Origin: Bacteroides faecium | Lineage (GTDB): Bacteria; Bacteroidota; Bacteroidia; Bacteroidales; Bacteroidaceae | Length of the DNA stretch: 64,000 nt | NCBI RefSeq assembly: GCF_012113595.1 | Contig: NZ_CP050831.1 | Coordinates: 4,836,001-4,900,000 of the forward strand | Direction of reading: 5' to 3' | Shown: one piece after another, positions 26,308 to 35,785 of the stretch | Position numbering within the stretch: position 1 is the stretch's first letter | Layout of the letters: each line of letters begins with the position of its first letter | The notes under the pieces: model-generated | What the model was told of the DNA's origin: nothing | The model's input: only the letters and a program-made list of their open reading frames with translations | Database searches by the model: none | Made by a program: the position numbers and the translations under genes

Positions 26308-29300
26308 TTAGAAGTTAACATTTAAACCCACAGATATGGTACGCTGCAACGGGTAGAGTTTACCGTTGTTTGCGTCATAAGTACTTTCCAATGCTTCCGG
26401 ATCAAAGATATTGGACATATGAGAGAACGTCAATAAGTTGTCGCCGGATACATATATACGAACTGAGGACATACCTGCTTTTTTCGTCCAACGGTCGGGT
26501 AATGTATAGCCGAGTTGGATGTTTTTGAGGCGGCAATAAGCGGCATTCTGAAGATATCTGCTTTGTACAGCCATATTCCTAGAGTCGCTTTTCAAGACAC
26601 GCGGATAATAAGCTCCTGTGTTAGCTCCCAACGGATCACCCTCCGGACGCCAAAAGTCCCAATGCTCCTTGAAGCCGGTAGCCTGCCATTCATCTACTCC
26701 ATTAGCTCCCCAAAAATAAGGACCACTCATATAATAATCGCGTTTTGCCACTCCTTGCAGGAAGATACGGAAATCAACGCCCTTCCATGCAGCGTCAAGC
26801 GTGATGCCATATTTGAAGCGGGGTGTATTATTACCTAAAATCACACGATCACCCGGTTTCTCTTTGGTATTGTCACCTGTCGAAATAACCCCGTCATTAT
26901 CCACATCTTTATACATAATATCTCCGGCTCCCCACTTGCTGCCTAAAGAGGACTGGTCGACCTTTGCCAGATGAGCATCCATTTCCTCTTGTGTCTGTGC
27001 GATACCGACAGTCTCATATCCCCAAATTTCACCTTTCATCATACCCGGATAATAGGCTTCGGAAAGTTTATTGTTATCATTAGGATAACGGGTGATTTTC
27101 TGCTGGTCATCAGCCAATGTAAATTTAGCTCCATAAGAAAAGTCGCCAATCATATCCCTCCATCCCAGTTCGAGTTCAAAACCGTATGATTTCATATCAG
27201 CATTGTTAATCTTCGGCGGAGTAGCTCCCAATGTGGCGGATAATTCGGGAGCCGGGCCGATCATATCGTACGTCCAGCGTACAAAGTAGTCGAATGAACC
27301 TGTCAGGCGGTTATTAAATAATCCCCAATCCAGACCGATATCCCATGTTTCGATGGTTTCCCATGTTTTTAATGTCGAAATGATTCCCGGCAAATTGGCA
27401 TAATTGGGTCTTTTCCCGTTAACGAGCCAATTATAATCCGTACCTTGAGGCATTGTCTGATAGAAAGGATACCATGCGTCTTTGGTATCCGTATTGCCCA
27501 GTTGTCCCCATGATCCTCTCAGTTTCAGCACATCAATATGCGCTTTGTCTGCTATATTGCGGAAAAAATCTTCACGCGCTATATTCCAGCCGACAGACAA
27601 AGAGGGAAAGAATCCCCAACGTTTATCGCCGATAAAACGGGATGAACCGTCATAGCGGCCGTTCAGCTCAATTAAATAACGTTCTTTATAATTGTAGTTG
27701 ATACGTCCGAAGAAACCTGCCACACCATTATGGGCGTATCCTCCTGAAGTAGTCGGAGCTTCGGTTGCCGTATTCAATGTAGGAACGGAATTGGAAATCA
27801 ATGTATTTTTCTGTCCGGACAAACTTCTGGTTTTATACAGTTCGGCATTGAAACCTGCCATCACCTTAAAATAATGCCCGCTTTCATATTGCTTGAAATA
27901 GTCCGAATAGATATTTGTACTGTAATAGTTCTCCTTGTAATTATATTCGTTGACTACCGAACTTCCGGCACCATAACCACCCCATGCGATCGAATACGGA
28001 TTTCCGTCTCCGTCATGTGAGTATATAGGCAGTACTTCCCAATGCTCGTGCTTGTTTTCTGTCCTCAGTGCACCTTCGACATTGATTGTCCAGTTCTTGA
28101 TGGGCTCAAATACCAACTGTAATTGTTGGGTATTCAAATCCTTCTGGTTCTTTTGTCTTCCACCGTCTTCCAGTTCCGTAATTTCCACGCCCGACATCGG
28201 ATAGCCGTTCGGATCATAAGCGGGACAAGTCGGCCAACGGCGGGCGATGTTATGGAAGAACAACCCCGTCAGATAAGAAGGACGGTCAAAATCTTCGCGA
28301 GTCCATTTAGTGGAATAAGTTACTTTAAACCAGTCGGCGACTTGTGCCGTAATACTACTGTTCATGGTATAGCGCTGCAAATTATCTTCGCCATGACGCA
28401 ACAGACCGTTCTGGTCTAAAAAACTACCGCTCAACGAATATTGTATTTTCTCGTTTCCACCGGAGATACTCAGGTTATGTTCCTGAGATGGCACCCAATC
28501 ATTATAGAACTCTTTAAACCAGTCAGTATCAGCATTTGCTCCACCATAATTGTTCCAACGATTATTATTCGGGTTAAGTGTTGTGACGGTCGAAATTTTT
28601 CCATCCTGATAATCCTTTATTTTCTGGAGTTGTTCCGCAGAGAAAGGAGCTTCTCCGGAACGTCCTGCATTTTCTGCTGCACGGTTGAAATATTGGGCAA
28701 AAGTATAAGAGTCCATCATTTCTGGAACCGAAACGGCATCACTGAAACGGACATTGCCATTATAGCTGACTCTGGCTTTACCTGCCTTTCCTTTCTTCGT
28801 CTGAATCAGAATAACGCCGAATGCCGCACGGGCACCGTAAATAGAAGCGGAAGCCGCGTCTTTCAAAACAGAAACAGTTTCGATATCATTAGGATTCAAG
28901 GAATTAAGATTCCCCTCAATTCCGTCAATCAATACCAATGGGGAAGAACCCGAACCGTCACCGATAGTTCCCGCACCACGAATATTAAAACTCATGGAGC
29001 CGTCCAGTGAACCGCCTTCACTTCCTACTGTGAAGTTAAGACCCGGCACGGTTCCTTGCAGAGCCTGAGCTACATTAGTCACAGGCCGTGCGGCCAACAC
29101 TTTAGAATCGACCATGCCTACTGCACCGGTTACATTGATTTTTTTCTGTGTTCCGTAGCCTATTACTACCACTTCGTCGAGCTGTTCCGAATCTTCTTTC
29201 ATGGTGATTGTCAGGGGTGTTCCTTCTGCTTTCGTCTGAATGGTCTTATAACCAATGAATGAAAGTATAAGTGTAGCTCCTTTGGGGGAATCAACCGTGA

Positions 29301-29577
29301 ATCGTCCGTTCAAGTCAGTTATAGTGCCGGTGGTAGTACCTTGCACTTTCACAGAGACTCCAATAAGCGGCTCTCCGTTTTCATCAACTACAGTGCCGGT
29401 AGTCTTTACGTTTTGCTGCTGTGTAATGGCAGTCTTATGCATTTCATTAGTATTATCGGTCACTGCATTCATTGGTTGTGCACAACACAACAATACAGTA
29501 GCAACCACTGCCATTTTCAAGCAATACATTTTCCGCACTTTTATAAAAGCCGGATTTGGGTTAGTTTTTCTTGTCAT
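26308..29577 (-). CDS. SusC/RagA-family TonB-linked outer-membrane transporter
   Basis: 1089 residues. A signal peptide (AVVATVLLCCAQPMNA) is followed by a carboxypeptidase-like beta sandwich (about 58-125, TGTVVDENGEPLIGVSV), the TonB-box region EQLDEVVVIGYGTQKK, the plug (LIDGIEGNLNSLNPNDIETV and SVLKDAASASIYGARAA) and a 22-strand barrel ending in SVGLNVNF. It pairs with the SusD lipoprotein to import an oligomer. The adjacent hybrid two-component sensor is the likely regulator. The long leader before it (29578 upward) holds an inverted repeat shared with a predicted small RNA. Confidence 0.95.
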   Translation of the reverse strand: MTRKTNPNPAFIKVRKMYCLKMAVVATVLLCCAQPMNAVTDNTNEMHKTAITQQQNVKTTGTVVDENGEPLIGVSVKVQGTTTGTITDLNGRFTVDSPKGATLILSFIGYKTIQTKAEGTPLTITMKEDSEQLDEVVVIGYGTQKKINVTGAVGMVDSKVLAARPVTNVAQALQGTVPGLNFTVGSEGGSLDGSMSFNIRGAGTIGDGSGSSPLVLIDGIEGNLNSLNPNDIETVSVLKDAASASIYGARAAFGVILIQTKKGKAGKARVSYNGNVRFSDAVSVPEMMDSYTFAQYFNRAAENAGRSGEAPFSAEQLQKIKDYQDGKISTVTTLNPNNNRWNNYGGANADTDWFKEFYNDWVPSQEHNLSISGGNEKIQYSLSGSFLDQNGLLRHGEDNLQRYTMNSSITAQVADWFKVTYSTKWTREDFDRPSYLTGLFFHNIARRWPTCPAYDPNGYPMSGVEITELEDGGRQKNQKDLNTQQLQLVFEPIKNWTINVEGALRTENKHEHWEVLPIYSHDGDGNPYSIAWGGYGAGSSVVNEYNYKENYYSTNIYSDYFKQYESGHYFKVMAGFNAELYKTRSLSGQKNTLISNSVPTLNTATEAPTTSGGYAHNGVAGFFGRINYNYKERYLIELNGRYDGSSRFIGDKRWGFFPSLSVGWNIAREDFFRNIADKAHIDVLKLRGSWGQLGNTDTKDAWYPFYQTMPQGTDYNWLVNGKRPNYANLPGIISTLKTWETIETWDIGLDWGLFNNRLTGSFDYFVRWTYDMIGPAPELSATLGATPPKINNADMKSYGFELELGWRDMIGDFSYGAKFTLADDQQKITRYPNDNNKLSEAYYPGMMKGEIWGYETVGIAQTQEEMDAHLAKVDQSSLGSKWGAGDIMYKDVDNDGVISTGDNTKEKPGDRVILGNNTPRFKYGITLDAAWKGVDFRIFLQGVAKRDYYMSGPYFWGANGVDEWQATGFKEHWDFWRPEGDPLGANTGAYYPRVLKSDSRNMAVQSRYLQNAAYCRLKNIQLGYTLPDRWTKKAGMSSVRIYVSGDNLLTFSHMSNIFDPEALESTYDANNGKLYPLQRTISVGLNVNF

Positions 29578-29744
29578 ACTTTAATTTGTTCAGTTAGACA
29601 TTAGTTAGATTTAAATTTTGAGAATTTCATGATGCGGTAGTTAACATCATGTTTGATAAATACGTGTTCAATCTTCCATAGGCGTTTTAAAGTTTATATT
29701 TAAGTTGTAACTTGAAGGCGGCCGGAAGTTATAGTTGATATAGA

Positions 29745-29771
29745 TAAGTTCCTGATGAACTTAGGCAAATA
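29745..29771 (-). repeat. Left arm of 27-bp inverted repeat in the susC leader
   Basis: Exact reverse complement of 30096-30122. The arm contains the small palindrome AAGTTC-CTGAT-GAACTT, so on either RNA it can fold into a hairpin. Confidence 0.8.
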
Positions 29772-29982
29772 ACTAAAAAGAGAAGGGGAAAAAGGTAGTG
29801 AAGCTGATAGAAAAAATAGAAAGATTAAACCGTATAATAAATTACATCTTTTCAAGTAAGAATACATTTAAAAGAAGATCTATTTTGCTACCAACAAATT
29901 ATTTTTCAAGCATTATTATGGTCAAATTTTAATATGAATGAAGTTTCTCGCACATATTTTTTTTATATTTTATGCCTTATAC

Positions 29983-30013
29983 TTGTGTTTTATTAGATTT
30001 TATTCTACTTTTG
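29983..30013 (+). promoter_or_regulatory. Promoter of the predicted small RNA
   Basis: TTG at 29983-29985, a 20-bp gap, and TACTTTTG at 30006-30013 match the Bacteroides consensus well. No coding frame of useful length follows. Confidence 0.65.
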
Positions 30014-30019
30014 TGCACA

Positions 30020-30131
30020 TAATACTCCAATAATGAGTGTTGAATTTATTATTATTAACATTGCTTGAATGGCAAGTCGTTTTTATAGAATAGGATATTT
30101 GCCTAAGTTCATCAGGAACTTAGGCTTTTTG
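30020..30131 (+). ncRNA. Predicted ~110-nt small RNA next to the SusC/SusD locus
   Basis: A consensus promoter ends at 30013. About 90 bases later comes a perfect terminator hairpin (GCCTAAGTTC, loop ATCAG, GAACTTAGGC at 30101-30125) with a T-run. Nothing between them reads as a protein. The 3' hairpin sequence recurs on the opposite strand in the susC leader. Small RNAs next to susC genes, such as DonS in B. fragilis, are known; that this is one is an inference. Confidence 0.6.
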
Positions 30132-30321
30132 TTTTAAGAATAACAAATACCATTACACCCATCTTTGTTGATTTTAGACATTCACAGCATTATATTATTC
30201 ATATATCTGATATTGTCGTATCATAAGCATAAAAAATGAATATAAAAAAAGATATATTCAACCGGTAGAAAATCAGGGGTACAATCAAAAACCTGTTTTT
30301 ATAGTAGTGTGTTAAATAGAT

Positions 30322-30359
30322 AGCCCCTTGAAAGTTACTCATTCCACTTTCAGGGGGCT
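30322..30359. terminator. Hairpin terminator of the hybrid sensor gene
   Basis: A 14-bp stem with one G-U pair (30322-30335 with 30346-30359) lies 14 bp beyond the stop codon. T-richness after the stem is modest on both strands. Confidence 0.7.
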
Positions 30360-30373
30360 ATTTGAAACAAATA

Positions 30374-33300
30374 TTATTCGTTTGCGTCATCATCCGTTTC
30401 GTCTTCATCCTCTTCCAAAGTGACAGGAGAGATGCTTCCCCCGCATTTTGCATATTGGCTCGGACTCATCTTATAGTGCTTCTTAAATACTTCCCGGAAA
30501 TATTTGCTATCGGAGAATCCGGTTATGTCAGAAATTTCACTAATATTATGCTGTCCTTCTTTTAAAAGCACTGCAGCGCGTTTCACACGGGTAAGTTGAA
30601 TAAAACCATTTGGGGTATATCCGGTTAATGTTTTCAGCTTGTTATAAAAACTTGTACGTCCCATGCCTTGCAATTCACAGAGCATACCCACACTGAGTGC
30701 TGTATTATCAATATTATCTTCGATGTGTTTCTTTACATCCGATATGAATTTCCAGTCAAGACAATTTGTTCCTTTAGCTGATGGAACCATTGACTGCATA
30801 TCTGTTTCCAAGCTCGCGTATCTGCTACGTAGCAATGCCCGGTTGGTCAATAGATTCTTGATGCTCTCTTTCAATATTGTCACATTGAAAGGCTTGATTA
30901 TATATTCATCCGCCCCAATCGACAGTCCTTCAAGAATATCTTTTTCTTCTCCCAATGCCGTAAGCAGCAATACCGGAATATGTGAAGTCTCAATATCATT
31001 CTTTATAGCAACACATAGCTCATCACCTCGCATTTCGGGCATCATCACGTCAGTAAGGACAAGTTCCGGCCAAAATTCTTTTATGATAATCAGAGCTTCC
31101 TTACCATTGACACAAGTCTGTACATTATACAAAGGAGAAAGTAAATTAACCAGGTAGGAACGTAACTCATCATTATCCTCTACAACAAGGATACGCTGTA
31201 AATCCCCATTATTAGCAGCATTGGCGATACTTTTAAACGTAGCCGGAGCAGTCAGTTCCGGTGTTTCCAATGCAGGTTCAGGGGCGGATTTCTGATTCGG
31301 CTTCTGAAGAGCCCTATTGTCTTTCTGAAAAACAATCTTGACAGTAGTTCCCTGATATTCGGTACTTTCTATATTGATTTTTCCATTATGAAGACGAACC
31401 AACCTATTCACCAGCATCAACCCTATGCCACTACCCGTTACTTTGGAGTTAATGGCATTGCTGGCACGAAAATGCAGTTTGAACAACTTATTTTGTTCAG
31501 CAGAAGGAATCCCGATGCCGGTGTCACTTATCACCACTTTCCACGAGTCATTCGTATCGGAGACAAAGACACTGACCTTCCCGTTTTCCGGCGTATATTT
31601 TAATGAGTTCGATATTATATTTTTCAGAATAGAATCCATCTTTTCTTTATCGAACCATACATTCATATAATTGAAAGTGCTTTCGTAAGTAAAATCTATA
31701 TGTTTGATACTGGCATAATTGGTAAATGCGGCACACACTTCTTTCATATAAGTATTCAACTCATATTCGGATATATATAACTCGGAAGAATATACGTCAG
31801 CACGTTCAAAATTAATAAGGTTACTAGTCAGTCTCAAAAGAGAATCTACATTCCTCAACGCAGTCTTTGTACGGGTTACCCCAATCTCTGTAAGAGTCTC
31901 CTCTTCGAGCAATTCTTCCAAAGGCGCCTTTATCAAAGTCAGCGGAGTACGTATGTCATGAGCTGTATTGATAAAAAATTGCGTTTTTTCATCTGATATT
32001 TTCTTTTGCTTTCTCAGGTTCATCGTACGTATAATGAAAGAGATTCCCCATATTATAAACAAGACATAACACAAGATTGCCCACCAACTAGACCAGAAAG
32101 GTTGCGTAATAATGATCTTCATCGCACGCTCCTCAAAGACGACATCATGTTCCTCTCTGGATACCGCACGCACGCGAAGCGTATATTTTCCCGGTGGCAG
32201 ATTGGTGAAACGAATCAGATTTGTTGCTCCCGGTTGTGTCCATTTCTCATAGAATCCTTCTAATTTCCAGGAATAAAGCGCATTCCCCGGAGAATCGTAA
32301 TTGACAGTGGAAACATTAAGGGAGAAAGTATTTTGATTATATTTCAACTTCAACACTTCTGTGTCGTTTATACATTCCTGCAAAGGGGAGTCCTCGCTAC
32401 CCGGATAGACAGGTAGATAAGAAATATGAAAATCGCTGAATATCATCTTTGAAAACTTATAACGGGGGAACTTGGCATTTTCAGGAATTTCGATAACACC
32501 GTCCGTACTACCGAAAACAAAACTTTTATTTTTGCGTAGTGTACCCGAAGCGGCATTAAAATAAGCGGGTAGTAATCCTTCTCCTCTGGTCCAGTTATGA
32601 AAGTTCTTTTCTTTGGTGAAGAAACATGTGACCCCATTCTCCGTACTCATCATAATACGTCCGTCCACTTCCGGCAATATCGTGAATATCCGGTTGGAGA
32701 CTAATGCCGAATTATCCGTATAGTAGTGATCAAAAGTATGGTTCTGTACATCGTACACAAACACTCCCGCGCCATTTGTGCCTATATATAACAAGCCGTT
32801 GTCAGCCTGATAAAGTGAATTGATATAAGTCGCTCCCATCTCTGCTTCAATATATTGGTATTGGCCGGAATCTCTATTCAACAAATACAATCCGGCAGCC
32901 GTGCCAATCCACATATGTTCCTTGTCATGCTCGACAATAGAAGTGATAGAACTCACTCCGGGATACAAACGCACCTTTTTGGTTTCCCAATCAATACATT
33001 TCAAGTTATAATATCCGCCCGACCATATTTTACCTTTCGAGTCCTTTATCATATCACGAATATATTTATCCGGACGCATATTGACAGAAGTGAGTAGGGA
33101 AGGGGAGAAGTATTCGACAGATAATGTATGCTTGTTTATTTTATAGATACCCGAAGTGTAGCCACCTGCCCAGATAATGCCGGGAGATACTTCGCACAAA
33201 GTAATAAAGATATGATTCTTATCTTTCAATTGTTCGTCAAAAGAGCTCAGGAATGAGTGCCACTGCCCTGTTGTTGAATTATAAAGGCTAATGCCGTTAC

Positions 33301-34384
33301 TGGTGCCAAACCATAAATCACCCTCACTGTCTTCAATCACGGCATGTACCTGATCGTTGATTAATGACTGTTTATTTCCCATGGCATGCTTCAACCAATG
33401 GTAATTTTCATATCGGTAATCTATTATCGTAATGCCAGTCGGGTAATTGGCAAGCCATATCCGCTTATCTTCATCAACAAAAATATCATTGATATTATTA
33501 CCATTCATTTCATTATAACTATGATAGTTTGCCACAATGTAATGTTCCAGTTTACAAGTATTTATGTCGATCTTATATACTCCCATTCCTTCTGTTGATA
33601 TTAATAGCTGCGACTCGTCCAATGGAAAGATACAAGTTATATTTACATCACTTAAATCGGCTTCGGGTTTTAGTATTTCCCGGCTATTCATATCATATAC
33701 GAACATTCCCCTCTCAAATGAACCGATAAACAATCTTTTTAATGCTTGATGATAATACAGTTCGTTTACCTGTGCATGAAAATAGTCAAGCGTTTCAACA
33801 GGAATAATTTCCAATTCACCGTTTTCCAGCTTGGCATATCGGATTCCCGTTTCTGTCGCTATAAAGAAATGGTGCTCGTCCACTTGTGTTATTGCTGTTA
33901 TATTGCTATGCAGTATATTGGGGAATTGGACTATCCGGGCGTCTCCGGCATTATAAAGCAATATGGAATGCTTATGACATAACCATATATTATCATTGTT
34001 GTCCATATAACCATAACTAATCGTTTCCAGGCTATTCGGCAACTTATACACCATTTTAAAGTCGTCATATTTTAATTCATATTGGAAAATCCGTCCCTGT
34101 TTGCCAATGACCCATGTCCCTATATGAGGCCTGGTATATATCCACCCCAAATGGATGGGAGCTTCAAGCGTACTGTCATCCTTATTTAGTTTGTAATGCT
34201 TTATGTCCTTACCGTTATAACGATCCATACCTTCATCGGTAAGAAACCACATATATCCCTGATCGTCTTTTTGGATACTGAATATTCTCCGGTTGCTCAA
34301 TCCATCTTCAGTTCCTATATATTTGTATGTTTGTGCAGTGACCCAAATAGGAAAAAAGAAAAGAATATAGATAATGTATTTCAT
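30374..34384 (-). CDS. Hybrid two-component system sensor/regulator (HTCS)
   Basis: About 1336 residues from ATG 34384; an earlier in-frame ATG at 34456 would put 24 residues before the signal peptide. Order: signal peptide (IIYILFFFPIWVTAQ); two-bladed-repeat periplasmic propeller (GTEDGLSNRRIFSIQKDDQG onward) and Y_Y_Y domain; membrane helix at about 762-784; histidine kinase with phospho-His809 (NTAHDIRTPL) and ATPase motifs (DTGIGIP, GSGIGLML); receiver with Asp1112 (VLTDVMMPE); AraC-type HTH at the end. Such proteins bind an oligosaccharide in the periplasm and activate the neighbouring susC/susD genes. The acidic tail (EEDEDETDDDANE) is long. Confidence 0.96.
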   Translation of the reverse strand: MKYIIYILFFFPIWVTAQTYKYIGTEDGLSNRRIFSIQKDDQGYMWFLTDEGMDRYNGKDIKHYKLNKDDSTLEAPIHLGWIYTRPHIGTWVIGKQGRIFQYELKYDDFKMVYKLPNSLETISYGYMDNNDNIWLCHKHSILLYNAGDARIVQFPNILHSNITAITQVDEHHFFIATETGIRYAKLENGELEIIPVETLDYFHAQVNELYYHQALKRLFIGSFERGMFVYDMNSREILKPEADLSDVNITCIFPLDESQLLISTEGMGVYKIDINTCKLEHYIVANYHSYNEMNGNNINDIFVDEDKRIWLANYPTGITIIDYRYENYHWLKHAMGNKQSLINDQVHAVIEDSEGDLWFGTSNGISLYNSTTGQWHSFLSSFDEQLKDKNHIFITLCEVSPGIIWAGGYTSGIYKINKHTLSVEYFSPSLLTSVNMRPDKYIRDMIKDSKGKIWSGGYYNLKCIDWETKKVRLYPGVSSITSIVEHDKEHMWIGTAAGLYLLNRDSGQYQYIEAEMGATYINSLYQADNGLLYIGTNGAGVFVYDVQNHTFDHYYTDNSALVSNRIFTILPEVDGRIMMSTENGVTCFFTKEKNFHNWTRGEGLLPAYFNAASGTLRKNKSFVFGSTDGVIEIPENAKFPRYKFSKMIFSDFHISYLPVYPGSEDSPLQECINDTEVLKLKYNQNTFSLNVSTVNYDSPGNALYSWKLEGFYEKWTQPGATNLIRFTNLPPGKYTLRVRAVSREEHDVVFEERAMKIIITQPFWSSWWAILCYVLFIIWGISFIIRTMNLRKQKKISDEKTQFFINTAHDIRTPLTLIKAPLEELLEEETLTEIGVTRTKTALRNVDSLLRLTSNLINFERADVYSSELYISEYELNTYMKEVCAAFTNYASIKHIDFTYESTFNYMNVWFDKEKMDSILKNIISNSLKYTPENGKVSVFVSDTNDSWKVVISDTGIGIPSAEQNKLFKLHFRASNAINSKVTGSGIGLMLVNRLVRLHNGKINIESTEYQGTTVKIVFQKDNRALQKPNQKSAPEPALETPELTAPATFKSIANAANNGDLQRILVVEDNDELRSYLVNLLSPLYNVQTCVNGKEALIIIKEFWPELVLTDVMMPEMRGDELCVAIKNDIETSHIPVLLLTALGEEKDILEGLSIGADEYIIKPFNVTILKESIKNLLTNRALLRSRYASLETDMQSMVPSAKGTNCLDWKFISDVKKHIEDNIDNTALSVGMLCELQGMGRTSFYNKLKTLTGYTPNGFIQLTRVKRAAVLLKEGQHNISEISDITGFSDSKYFREVFKKHYKMSPSQYAKCGGSISPVTLEEDEDETDDDANE

Positions 34385-34489
34385 ATCAGTATTTGTTTTA
34401 TACAACTTCCAATGATAACAGTCAACGAAATTATACAAAACCAATGAAAGAAACAAAGAAACAGGAGATATTCTTTCTAAAAAATTTCA

Positions 34490-34513
34490 TTTGGAAAGTT
34501 TTTTGTTTCCAAA
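34490..34513. repeat. Small inverted repeat upstream of the HTCS gene
   Basis: TTTGGAAA and TTTCCAAA are separated by 8 bases, about 105 bp before the HTCS start codon. It may be an operator; there is no further support. Confidence 0.4.
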
Positions 34514-34603
34514 GTTGATTATTTATTCTAAGAACTTGACTTATCTGAGAAATATTCTTCCATTATATACATAACTTGCATTTTGTTTGTTTGGTTAATT
34601 TAA

Positions 34604-35785
34604 TCAATCAGGCTTTATACCCAATTTCTTTTTATATACCCATACACTTAATATGAAATAAACGATTACCTGAATCCACAGGGTTAAGTATTCCGGTTTT
34701 ATATCCGCCATATCGGCTCCCATAGAATTCAGTTTTACAAAGGCAAGTGTGCCCGGTGCAGCGGGAAGAATATAATGTGCGGCTTTCCAGTACCAAGGCA
34801 TCAATTCCATCGGATAAGAAACCCCGGAAAGGAAAATCAATCCGACTGAAAAAAAGGCAATCATGAGTAACGGAGCTTCTGAATCTGTAAAATATCGGGA
34901 AGCTGCCAGTCCCAGGAAAGAAGTTGCCATCAGATAAGGAATCAGCAATAATATAATATACAATCCGTTTCCGATATTAGGAATACTGAAAAAGTAGGGA
35001 AGCAAGCCTAGCAAAAAGAAAGAAAAAACGGCATAAAGAGTACAATATACGGACGTTTTTCCTGCAACAATGCGAATAGCGACTCCCCATCCCTGTCCGA
35101 AAGGCGTATAAGCACGAATTCCCCGGTTGGTGTGTTCGTCTCCGGTCACCATACCGATAACCATCAGCAAAGTCTGGAAAATAATTATCATCATAACTGC
35201 CGGAATCAGATAGGAGCCATATCCTTCCGTGTAATTATAGAGTGCGGTACCTGCTACGTTCACCGGTTTTGCCATAGCTACCGCCAGTAATCCCTGAGGC
35301 GGAAGAAACACTGCTCCATCCGGTCGGTATTTGTCATTAATTGCCAACATGACACGTGAAGAGGCTCCTTGCAATGCTTCAAAATACAAAAACGCGTCGG
35401 TCGTCGCATACAGGGAGAACACGGATTCGTCCCCACGAAATACCCGTTCTTCAAAATCATGGGGCAGATAGACTATTCCTTGCACCTTGCCTTCTTTCAT
35501 CCATTCTTTAGCTTCGTGATAATCTATTGTCTGATTGTATATTTGCGCCTGTGGGGTGGCATCCAGCCAACGGATAAAATTACGGCTTAGCTCACTATGC
35601 GAATTATCCACTACGGCAACAGGCACATCTGTTACAATATTGGGGGCATACATATAATTATAGAGCAACCCATACATGAAGATTCCACCCATCAGCACTA
35701 ACAGAACGGCATAACTGGTGCTTATGGCGAGAAACTCCCGGCGGATAATGAACGATAGTTGTTGGATTCTATTTAATGTTTTCAT
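34604..35785 (-). CDS. ABC-2 type permease (YhhJ/YbhR-like), second of pair
   Basis: 393 residues. One N-terminal membrane helix, a large extracytoplasmic domain of about 140 residues (VTDVPVAVVDNSHSELSRNF and onward), then five helices ending near the C-terminus. This is the ABC2_membrane_3 layout of drug or polymer exporters such as YbhS/YbhR. Its start overlaps the upstream permease gene by 17 bp, so the two are coupled and probably form a heterodimer. No ATP-binding subunit is encoded in the operon. Confidence 0.88.
   Translation of the reverse strand: MKTLNRIQQLSFIIRREFLAISTSYAVLLVLMGGIFMYGLLYNYMYAPNIVTDVPVAVVDNSHSELSRNFIRWLDATPQAQIYNQTIDYHEAKEWMKEGKVQGIVYLPHDFEERVFRGDESVFSLYATTDAFLYFEALQGASSRVMLAINDKYRPDGAVFLPPQGLLAVAMAKPVNVAGTALYNYTEGYGSYLIPAVMMIIIFQTLLMVIGMVTGDEHTNRGIRAYTPFGQGWGVAIRIVAGKTSVYCTLYAVFSFFLLGLLPYFFSIPNIGNGLYIILLLIPYLMATSFLGLAASRYFTDSEAPLLMIAFFSVGLIFLSGVSYPMELMPWYWKAAHYILPAAPGTLAFVKLNSMGADMADIKPEYLTLWIQVIVYFILSVWVYKKKLGIKPD

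Larger units (their letters stand above)
29578..30373. other. 796-bp intergenic region between susC-like gene and hybrid sensor gene
   Basis: It holds the susC leader on the minus strand, one arm of a 27-bp perfect inverted repeat (29745-29771), a predicted plus-strand small RNA containing the other arm (30096-30122), and the hairpin terminator of the sensor gene. The remainder is AT-rich with no convincing coding frame. I could not place the susC promoter with confidence. Confidence 0.6.

Noticed and set aside
28441..29010. Plus-strand frame of 189 codons opposite the susC-like gene
   Set aside because: Antisense of conserved plug-domain coding sequence; no independent support.
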